Assembly: GCA_910579585.1 (NCBI GenBank)
Contig: CAJTVA010000005.1
Coordinates: 1-59,055 of the forward strand
Origin: an uncultured Christensenella sp.
GTDB lineage: Bacteria > Bacillota > Clostridia > Christensenellales > Borkfalkiaceae
Reading direction: 5' to 3'
Length of the DNA stretch: 59,055 bases
A program made the translations under genes and the position numbers. The notes under the pieces were generated by a model. The model was not told the DNA's origin. It ran no database searches and worked only from the letters and a program-made list of their open reading frames with translations. This document shows positions 14,642-21,163 of this stretch, piece after piece; the first letter of the stretch is position 1; each line of letters begins with the position of its first letter.

Positions 14642-15133
14642 TCACATAGAAAATCCGAAGTTCGATTTGTCGATAAGCGTAACGTATTTACCGATAATTT
14701 TCATTGCTTCGTCATTGCTTTCCGCATGGGTAACGCTATCGTACATTTCGTCATAAGCGCCCAAGCGTTGCTGACTTTTCATAAGCGCTTTTGCTTTCGC
14801 CAAGATTTCAAAAATATTTCCTTCGGGACCTTTGGAATTGTAGAAGACGACGTTGCCTTGCTTCATAAGCTCGTGCAGTTGCTTTAATTTAAGCTGCTCT
14901 ATATCGTCGTTGCTCATATCGTCTCCAATGTCGTAAACGGGATCGCAGTCGCAGGAAAGCATTTGCCCGCCGCAAGCGGGGCAACGCTCTATATCGCATT
15001 GCGGCGTATGCTGTTCGCCGTAATGCTTGCCGCAGTCGCCGCAAGTTGCGTTCGGATTGTCTTCGTACCAATCGCCGCTGTCGCCAACCTTTACAGGTTC
15101 GTAAATAATTCCGTGTATCAGTAATTTGCTCAC
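14642..15133 (-). CDS. Zinc-ribbon protein of unknown function
   Basis: A 163-aa protein not recognised as a family. Residues about 30-65 contain CGDCGKHYGEQHTPQCDIERCPACGGQ then LSCDC, i.e. paired CxxC motifs that should bind zinc. The C-terminal half is helical with KQGNVVFYNSKGPEGNIFEIL. I start it at GTG 15133, which overlaps the methyltransferase stop as GTGA and has GGAGGA upstream; the longer ATG frame from 15184 would overlap that gene by 55 nt. It ends Met-stop. It could be a DNA-binding or regulatory partner of the methyltransferases. Confidence 0.72.
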   Translation of the reverse strand: MSKLLIHGIIYEPVKVGDSGDWYEDNPNATCGDCGKHYGEQHTPQCDIERCPACGGQMLSCDCDPVYDIGDDMSNDDIEQLKLKQLHELMKQGNVVFYNSKGPEGNIFEILAKAKALMKSQQRLGAYDEMYDSVTHAESNDEAMKIIGKYVTLIDKSNFGFSM

Positions 15134-15858
15134 GCCGCCAAGTCCTCCGAGTAAGGTATTGTTTCCGCAAGTCGCTTTGCACAAGTAAGGGTGTAATCGG
15201 GGTTGATTTCAAACCCGATAAAGTTTCTTCCTTGCTCTTTGCAGGCAACGGCGGTCGTTCCGCTTCCCATAAAAGGATCGAGAACGAGCTGACCTTGCTT
15301 TGAACTGTTCGCCACAAGATTGCGGATAATAGGCAGCGGCTTTATAGTCGGATGACCGTAAAGCCGCTTGTCTTTTGCATTTATGGGTAATTCGTAAACG
15401 GTCGTCGCCGTCTTGTAGGATTGCGGTTGACAGTATGCGCCGCGCCGAAAGTAAAGGCAGTATTCCTTGTCCGAAAGGTATTTATTGCAGAACAGCGGGG
15501 TTGCGTTCGTCTTGTGCCAGACGATAATATCCATTTTGCATTTGTTCTTCTTTACGAAGAAATCTATGTATTGCGGGATTTGCGCCCCGTTACACCACAG
15601 GTAAATATTCGGCACTTTCATAACGTCCCACATAGCCTTTAAGTAAACGTCTTCGATGCCCGTAGTAAGATTGCCGTTTTGCAATTCGTCGTTCATAGGC
15701 TGTATACTTCGGGCAAGTTCGCTCTTGCCGCCGGCACGGGTGGATTTGATAAAGTACGGGGGATCGGTAACGATTAGGTCGGCATATATGCCTTGTTTAA
15801 GCATTTGTTCGATGCCCGATAAGCAGTCAATATTATAAACGCGGTTGATTGTAAGCAT
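15130..15858 (-). CDS. DNA adenine/N4-cytosine methyltransferase, beta class
   Basis: A 242-aa amino-methyltransferase. Motif IV comes first (LIVTDPPYFIKSTRAGGKSELAR), followed by a recognition region and then motif I (QLVLDPFMGSGTTAVACKEQGRNFIGFEI), which is the beta-class order. DPPY marks N6-adenine or N4-cytosine methylation. There is no endonuclease gene beside it. It starts at ATG 15858 after TGAGGTG, 6 nt past the previous stop. With the C5 enzyme it may protect the element from host restriction or regulate it. Confidence 0.92.
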   Translation of the reverse strand: MLTINRVYNIDCLSGIEQMLKQGIYADLIVTDPPYFIKSTRAGGKSELARSIQPMNDELQNGNLTTGIEDVYLKAMWDVMKVPNIYLWCNGAQIPQYIDFFVKKNKCKMDIIVWHKTNATPLFCNKYLSDKEYCLYFRRGAYCQPQSYKTATTVYELPINAKDKRLYGHPTIKPLPIIRNLVANSSKQGQLVLDPFMGSGTTAVACKEQGRNFIGFEINPDYTLTCAKRLAETIPYSEDLAA

Positions 15859-15864
15859 AGCACC

Positions 15865-16728
15865 TCACATTTGCTCGGATTGAATTTTGCAATCCTTAAT
15901 ATGTTCCTTAACAAGATAATCGGCGTCGCCTTCATTTGCAATATTGAAGTCGTCCAATTCAAGCATTTTGTTCCATAAAGCGGATAGGATATGTTTATCG
16001 CTTTTGTATAGGGTTTCGCTTTGTTCTTCGTCGATTTCTTCATATTCGATATATCCTGCCATATACTCATAAAAATGAATTTTTCCCGCAGCGTTATAAA
16101 TCTCGGCAGGCGGTTTAGCAAGCATATCGTTTTTGAATTCTTCAAGTTCTGCGTTAACTTTCTTAATAAGATTTTCGTTGTAGGAAAGGTCTTCGTCGTA
16201 ATCGCTCAAAATTTCTTGCATAAGTTTTTCATTTGCAATGGTTTCGGGCGTCCAATATCCGTAAAAACCTTTTGGGCGCTTAATTCCCAATTCCCGATAT
16301 TTCGCATTCAAATCCTCGCGCACGTTCGCCAACTCTTTCGGCTCTATTCCATTTAAGATATAGCTGTATCGCCAAACTCCGTCTTTGCCGAAAACGTACA
16401 GATAGTTGCACCACGAATTCATAATATCTTTTATCGTTATAATTCGCGCTTCCGTGTTTGTTTCGCCTCTGTCCCTGCCGTAGAATACGCTAACGTCGTC
16501 CTGACGCTCGTTATAATCAAACGAATGCGGACGCGTCGGATCGGGCACTGTTTTTTGTTTTAATACTGCCATATCCCCGAACGAAAGCAGCTCGTCAACT
16601 TTTTTTGCGTCGGAATAGTGGTCAACAAGCATTGCGCCGTTGTATGTAAGATAGCCGTCGCTATGGCAGTAAATACCGTAATAGGAACCGTCGGGCTGTT
16701 CCTTACAAATTAAACTTCTTGTACTCAT
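15865..16728 (-). CDS. Phage/ICE protein of unknown function (GTRS-type N-terminus)
   Basis: A 287-aa protein. The N-terminus, STRSLICKEQPDGSYYGIYCHSDGYLTYNGAMLVDHY then KKVDELLSFGDMAVL, matches a family of uncharacterised phage and ICE proteins that begin M(G/S)TRS and contain YCHWDGYP-like motifs. The remainder is helical and acidic. No catalytic motif is seen. The start is ATG 16728, which overlaps the upstream stop as TAATG; the longer frame from 16803 is rejected. It ends Met-stop. Confidence 0.72.
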   Translation of the reverse strand: MSTRSLICKEQPDGSYYGIYCHSDGYLTYNGAMLVDHYSDAKKVDELLSFGDMAVLKQKTVPDPTRPHSFDYNERQDDVSVFYGRDRGETNTEARIITIKDIMNSWCNYLYVFGKDGVWRYSYILNGIEPKELANVREDLNAKYRELGIKRPKGFYGYWTPETIANEKLMQEILSDYDEDLSYNENLIKKVNAELEEFKNDMLAKPPAEIYNAAGKIHFYEYMAGYIEYEEIDEEQSETLYKSDKHILSALWNKMLELDDFNIANEGDADYLVKEHIKDCKIQSEQM

Positions 16729-17255
16729 TACATTACCTCCCCGTCGATAGGCTCGTAAGTATTCGTTTTGGGATTGAACTTGAATTCGTCTTCCTGTCCC
16801 CATAGCGCGAAAAACATTTGATAGGCTTCTTTGCAGCCTTCATCGTAATCGGCGTAACTTACGGCTATTCCGTTTTCGTAATCGTAAAATCCCGCATATC
16901 CGCCCGCGCGTTCTTCGGCGTATTCGTACTCAAACTTGCATTCGGGATATTTTTCGGATAGGGCTTTTATAATTTGCGGAACTTGCGAGCCTGCCGTATC
17001 GAAGTAAATATCTGCTTTTTCAATGTCGTTGATTTGCGTATGGTAGGCGTTCCACTTCGTACCCCAATTATGCTCGCGCCAATCGTAACCGTCTACGTTT
17101 CCGTATGTATTCAGTTCTTCGGGCATAGGTACGATTTTTTCAAAATCGAGTTCGTAACCGCAATCCGTTTCTTCGCTTTCCACCAAGACGGACCGCATAA
17201 TTTCAACGGCGCGTTCGCCGTGAATTATCAAGTGATTGCACATTAAATTCGGCAT
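16728..17255 (-). CDS. Api92/YubB-like ferredoxin-fold protein (DUF1281 type)
   Basis: A 175-aa protein with the pattern of plasmid and phage Api92/YubB proteins: PNLMCNHLIIHG at the start, FEKIVPMPEEL, then HNWGTKWNAYHTQI and an acidic C-terminus. Members are common on conjugative plasmids and ICEs; their function is unknown. AAAGGAGG lies before the ATG. It ends Met-stop and the next gene starts within that stop (TAATG). Confidence 0.75.
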   Translation of the reverse strand: MPNLMCNHLIIHGERAVEIMRSVLVESEETDCGYELDFEKIVPMPEELNTYGNVDGYDWREHNWGTKWNAYHTQINDIEKADIYFDTAGSQVPQIIKALSEKYPECKFEYEYAEERAGGYAGFYDYENGIAVSYADYDEGCKEAYQMFFALWGQEDEFKFNPKTNTYEPIDGEVM

Positions 17256-17268
17256 AAATAATCCTCCT

Positions 17269-17964
17269 TTACATTGTTGATTGTGAGCCTAACGCTTTTA
17301 CGAACTTCGGGTATTGCAACGCAAACGCAGGTGTAATGAATTTATCCCAAGTTTGCAGCGTTAAAGTGTCTTGATGCAATACGACGGCGGGCATAGCCGC
17401 CCACGACGTTTGAAGATAGCACATAAGCGCGCAGTTTCGGTCAATGTCGTTTGCGACGAATACGGCATTATTCGTGTAATTTATTCCGTGTTCTTTTAGC
17501 GTTTCGGCAGTTGCAACTATAATCCCACCCGAACCGCAGCACGGCTCGTTTAATGTCAGAATTTTGTCGTCCGATAAGTCAGATTGCCCGACAGTCATTT
17601 CCGCCAAAAGGCGCGAAACATGATAAGGCGTAAAGTATTGTCCGGCAGCTTTCTTGCCGCCGGACAGTTCCATATATATTTCGCCCAAGTGATCGCCGTA
17701 ATGGTCGAGCATTTTGGAAAGCATATTGTTTATGCCGCTACAAATTTCGCCGAATTTTTTTCTTTCCTGTTCGTCGGTATAAACGGCAATAATTTGGTTC
17801 ATTCGTTCAATCCGTTCCACTTGTTTATATGGCACGGTTCGTATGGATAAGTCCAATGCATCGAACTCTACGGCGTCGGTAAAAACGCTTATCTTGTCGC
17901 GTCGATAAAGGAAATAATCTATGTCCTTTAAGATTTGTTTTTTCTCGTCTATCAATGCTTCCAT
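17269..17964 (-). CDS. HsdM-like SAM-binding protein lacking the catalytic motif
   Basis: A 231-aa member of the N-6 DNA methylase fold. It has a helical N-terminus, GQYFTPYHVSRLLAEMTVG (as in HsdM N-termini), motif I LNEPCCGSGGIIVATAE and an acidic motif VFVANDIDRNCALM. After HQDTL the chain ends within about 35 residues at TPAFALQYP and no NPP(Y/F) motif IV is present. So it can probably bind SAM but not transfer methyl groups by the usual route, unless it works with another protein. Similar shortened forms occur on other mobile elements. It ends Met-stop. Confidence 0.8.
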   Translation of the reverse strand: MEALIDEKKQILKDIDYFLYRRDKISVFTDAVEFDALDLSIRTVPYKQVERIERMNQIIAVYTDEQERKKFGEICSGINNMLSKMLDHYGDHLGEIYMELSGGKKAAGQYFTPYHVSRLLAEMTVGQSDLSDDKILTLNEPCCGSGGIIVATAETLKEHGINYTNNAVFVANDIDRNCALMCYLQTSWAAMPAVVLHQDTLTLQTWDKFITPAFALQYPKFVKALGSQSTM

Positions 17965-17975
17965 AAGATTTACTC

Positions 17976-18548
17976 CTACATATATGCCGCTTTTTCCGAT
18001 TGCGCGGCGAGTTTGTCGAACAGGGGCTGATATTGCGGTTCGACATATTCTTTCATATCACCGAGCAATTCCCGAAAATCCTTATTCTGATAAAAGCCGC
18101 CGCAAGCGTCTTCCGTTTCGCCGTTCAAGCCTTCTATGCGGAAAGCATACCAAGAGCCGTTGAGATAGTTATTGTAGGCTTCGATTTCGCCGCGCAGTTC
18201 GTCCTTTATAACTTGTTTATCGGGCAATGTCCCGAACCACTTTTCGGCTTGTGCTTTCGTGCAGTAAATTACGCCGAGCAAGCCCGAATCCCACTCGTCG
18301 TGAAAGTCGGTTACGGAAAGGTAAAGTCCCGAATGGTCGAGCAGATACACGGGCAGACAGACGTAGATATTTTTAGCTTCTTCACTCCCGTAAAAATCTT
18401 TCGACGTAGGATAATCGTTCTTATCCGAAAAGTCGTAATGTCTATGCCAACCGAGCAGCGTTCCCAAGTTATCGCAGTCTTTACGCGGATGGGGCGGCAT
18501 TTCGTCTATACCGACGTGTAATGTTATTCCGTCAAGTTTTACGTTCAT
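17976..18548 (-). CDS. Uncharacterised ICE/phage protein
   Basis: A 190-aa soluble protein. Residues 14-45 (DEMPPHPRKDCDNLGTLLGWHRHYDF), LDHSGLYLSVTDFHDEWDSGLLGVIYC and TEDACGGFYQ follow a pattern I associate with uncharacterised phage and ICE proteins (D-N-L-G-T, DHSG, WDSG-x-x-G, (S/A)CGGFY). No function can be given. TGAGGTG precedes the ATG. It ends Met-TAG and lies in the run of methyltransferase-associated genes. Confidence 0.72.
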   Translation of the reverse strand: MNVKLDGITLHVGIDEMPPHPRKDCDNLGTLLGWHRHYDFSDKNDYPTSKDFYGSEEAKNIYVCLPVYLLDHSGLYLSVTDFHDEWDSGLLGVIYCTKAQAEKWFGTLPDKQVIKDELRGEIEAYNNYLNGSWYAFRIEGLNGETEDACGGFYQNKDFRELLGDMKEYVEPQYQPLFDKLAAQSEKAAYM

Positions 18549-18557
18549 AGGCGCACC

Positions 18558-19502
18558 TCACATTTCCATATCGCGCTGCATTTGCATACCGCCCGCGCCG
18601 CTGAAAAATTCGGGCAATTCCTTAAAGCCGAAACTGTCAACCATATAGGCGGTCCGTTCGCCGTCTTTGATAAGCACGATAACGTCGCTCACGGAAAGGC
18701 TATACCCGACGTAATCCTTCGGGTGGTCGATATTGAAACGGTCGTAAATGTCGTTGAGCGATGCGCCGTTGAGCTCGTCGGTGTAAATCATTTCGTAATC
18801 GTCCACAACGGGTTCATATTCCTTATTCCGCATAGATACGTAAGACGAGAAACGGTATTCGTCCGATTTGAGCTGATGAATGGAAAAGGCGGATTGTCCG
18901 TCTTCGCCGTATTCCATTTTCAGTTTTTCCAAGTTCCAATTCGCATAGTTCCGAGCGGTCTTTCTGTCCGCGCCCGCAATGGTAACGGCGGCGTTGTAAT
19001 CGTATTCGTTGTCGGGTATAAATTCCCGTTTGCCGTAATGCACGTCGCCGAGTTTCATTCGCCAATCATTCTCATACGGAACGGATATTTCTTTCCCGTC
19101 TTCGTAAGTAAGTTTTACGCTCACAACGGGGACGGCGTTGTTGCGGACGTAGTTCGCGCTCTCGTGGTAGTCGAGCTCGTAAAGGTCGCCTTTAAGCACG
19201 CCGTCCTTAAATCCGTCGATTTCCACCGCATAGGCGATAATCTTATCGTTGGATTGTTCGTCGTAGTAACGCCAAGTATGATTTGCCGACGTGTCTTTCA
19301 AGAGAACTTCTTTTTCGGGCAAACAATGCGTTCCCTGCGGACGGCTCATCCACAAAAATCGTTTGTCGAACTTATCGTTTTCTTCGGCGGCTTCGGTAAG
19401 GATTTCCTTGTCGGTAATAAAATCTTCCCGATAGCTTTCGGTATGGTGCCGCATAATTTCGTTCAGTACGGCGAGAACGTCGCAGCCTATAAATTTACGC
19501 AT
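18558..19502 (-). CDS. YodL-domain protein
   Basis: A 314-aa protein whose C-terminal third (YEMIYTDELNGASLNDIYDRF then HPKDYVGYSLSVSDVIVL, AYMVDSFGFKELPEF) is a YodL-type domain, common on Firmicutes ICEs beside DUF3846 and DUF4316 segments. The N-terminal 200 residues are unrecognised and contain a KYxxxNxxEY-type middle. Its role is unknown. It starts at ATG 19502 after TGAGGTG and ends Met-TGA. Confidence 0.78.
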   Translation of the reverse strand: MRKFIGCDVLAVLNEIMRHHTESYREDFITDKEILTEAAEENDKFDKRFLWMSRPQGTHCLPEKEVLLKDTSANHTWRYYDEQSNDKIIAYAVEIDGFKDGVLKGDLYELDYHESANYVRNNAVPVVSVKLTYEDGKEISVPYENDWRMKLGDVHYGKREFIPDNEYDYNAAVTIAGADRKTARNYANWNLEKLKMEYGEDGQSAFSIHQLKSDEYRFSSYVSMRNKEYEPVVDDYEMIYTDELNGASLNDIYDRFNIDHPKDYVGYSLSVSDVIVLIKDGERTAYMVDSFGFKELPEFFSGAGGMQMQRDMEM

Positions 19503-19511
19503 GAGCGCACC

Positions 19512-19913
19512 TCACATATACGGTTGGGATTTGGGCTTGTAATGCTCAAATCCCGTATTGATATGGTAAAGAAATTCGCCGAAGTCTTTTACGCTGTTCG
19601 CTTCGAGATATTCGGTAATTCGCTTTACCTGTTCGGGCGAAAGGCTTTCGCTTTCACCGCCTGCACCCGACGACATAAACACGGCGGGACCTAAAATAGC
19701 GTCGCCGTAATCGGGACGGTAAAAGTTCGGTTCCATACCGCAGAATATACCTTCGTCGTTGCAATAGCCGTGAATGTCGTCAATGTTCGGCAAATGTACT
19801 ACGTCGATGATGCCGCCCACGATTTCTTGTAAAGCCTCCAAGCCTTTGTCGATAGCAACCGTTTCGGGCTTTTGATATGGTTTCTTTATTACCGCAATGA
19901 TTTTGTCGTCCAT
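19512..19913 (-). CDS. DUF3846 domain protein
   Basis: A 133-aa protein. AVIKKPYQKPETVAIDKGLEALQEIVGG then IIDVVHLP, YCNDEGIFCGMEPN and DAILGPAVFMSS are the conserved elements of DUF3846, a small domain of ICEs and phages that is often fused to or adjacent to YodL. It has no known activity. It begins directly after the preceding stop (TAAATG) with AAGGAG in the upstream coding end. It ends Met-stop. Confidence 0.8.
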   Translation of the reverse strand: MDDKIIAVIKKPYQKPETVAIDKGLEALQEIVGGIIDVVHLPNIDDIHGYCNDEGIFCGMEPNFYRPDYGDAILGPAVFMSSGAGGESESLSPEQVKRITEYLEANSVKDFGEFLYHINTGFEHYKPKSQPYM

Positions 19914-20156
19914 TTACGCGCGCTCCTTGTTTTTATTCGCTTTGTAGTTGATATATCGCTTATAGCGCAGCAGTTCGAATTCGCTCGTGTAGCAGACTTC
20001 CTGAATGGCAACGCCGAGCATTTGCTTTACTACGCGACGGTCTTCGGGCGCAAGCCGAACGGTATCGTCGCGCATATCCCGTAACTTCTGCAAAAGTTCG
20101 TTTTTGGATTTGTAGTCGATTGCTTCGATAATGGGTACGATTTCGCCGTTTATCAT
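19914..20156 (-). CDS. Small hypothetical protein
   Basis: An 80-aa protein, predicted mainly helical and mixed charge, with no recognised motif. It is translationally coupled to its neighbours: its ATG overlaps the upstream stop (TAATG) with GGAGG 10 nt before, and the next gene starts immediately after its own stop. It is retained as a gene on these grounds. Confidence 0.65.
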   Translation of the reverse strand: MINGEIVPIIEAIDYKSKNELLQKLRDMRDDTVRLAPEDRRVVKQMLGVAIQEVCYTSEFELLRYKRYINYKANKNKERA

Positions 20157-21151
20157 TACATTGCAACCTCCGCTTTTTTCGATTTCTGCGAAGAACGTTT
20201 CGCCGCAGGCTTTACGGGTTCGGATTGCGGTTCGGGCTGTGCCGCCGTAGATTCCGCAGCTTCCTGTTCGGCTTGCGCTTTTGCCTGTTCGTATAGATAG
20301 CCGTTGACCGCGCCTTCGGTTTTGTTTATCATTCGCTGCGAGATAGAACGGATAACGCCGAGATTGTCGGCGAGCTTGACGATGCTTATGTCGGGCTGAT
20401 TTTCAAAATCGGGTTCGACGAGCTTTTGTTCTTCCAAGTTCAAACGCTTTGCAACGGTATAGGCGATTGCGCTTGCTTCCACCGCATTGATATTTTCCAT
20501 ATCGTTCGGCATAAGCCCCTGAAAGTTGCGCCTGTCGCGCCCCAATACGTTCGCCATAGCGACTTGACGGATAAGCACAAGCAGCGCATCCTCTTTGGAT
20601 AAATCCGAGCGAATGGAAATAGTCTTATTGAGCGTGTCCAAAATAGCGCGGCTCTTGTCTTCGCTCTCGTCGTGGGTTGTAAATTCGTAGCCATTCGCCG
20701 TATCTTGCAGCGCGGAACGGATAACGTCGTAATGTTCTTTTGCGGCGTCGCCCGAAAGGTTGTCCTTTACGGGTTCGCCGTCCGTCTGCGCGACGTCGTA
20801 AACATATCCGACCTCGTAACCCGTGATTTTATCGAGTTTCTTTTCGGTGGCATTGCCGTTCTCGTCGGTTACGACTTGCTGCCCGAATTTGGGCGTAATG
20901 ATTTTCATAGCCTTTTCGCCCTTAATGATATGTCGCTTCTGATAATTCCAAGCGCGCATTTGATTTACGTTCGTGGCGTTCGGGTTCTGCATAAGGATAA
21001 GCAGTTGATTCCGCAGGCTGTATCTGCCGAGCAGGGGCATAACCGAAATGAGCTCTTTGTATTTGCCGTCTTTGACAAGTTCAAAAAAATGCTCGTCGGC
21101 GGCTTTGCTCATATCTTCGGGGTTGAATTTGAGTGTCTTTTCGTTTTCCAT
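20156..21151 (-). CDS. LtrC/ArdC-like ssDNA-binding domain protein
   Basis: A 331-aa protein with an N-terminal ArdC/LtrC-type domain: YSLRNQLLILMQNPNATNV, MRAWNYQKRHIIKGEKAMKI then ITP and GYEVGYVYDVAQT. ArdC-type proteins bind ssDNA and protect incoming DNA from restriction in some plasmids. The region TLNKTISIRSDLSKEDALLVLIRQVA resembles the metalloprotease part but lacks HExxH (here L-I-R-Q-V), so no peptidase activity is expected. The C-terminus is Ala/Gln/Lys-rich and disordered. It sits 12 nt after VirB4, at the junction of the transfer and accessory genes. It ends Met-stop. Confidence 0.75.
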   Translation of the reverse strand: MENEKTLKFNPEDMSKAADEHFFELVKDGKYKELISVMPLLGRYSLRNQLLILMQNPNATNVNQMRAWNYQKRHIIKGEKAMKIITPKFGQQVVTDENGNATEKKLDKITGYEVGYVYDVAQTDGEPVKDNLSGDAAKEHYDVIRSALQDTANGYEFTTHDESEDKSRAILDTLNKTISIRSDLSKEDALLVLIRQVAMANVLGRDRRNFQGLMPNDMENINAVEASAIAYTVAKRLNLEEQKLVEPDFENQPDISIVKLADNLGVIRSISQRMINKTEGAVNGYLYEQAKAQAEQEAAESTAAQPEPQSEPVKPAAKRSSQKSKKAEVAM

Positions 21152-21163
21152 AACTTAAACTCC

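Noticed and set aside
15134..15184. A longer zinc-ribbon protein starting at ATG 15184
   Set aside because: It would overlap the methyltransferase by 55 nt; the GTG at 15133 with a GTGA overlap and GGAGGA upstream is a better start.
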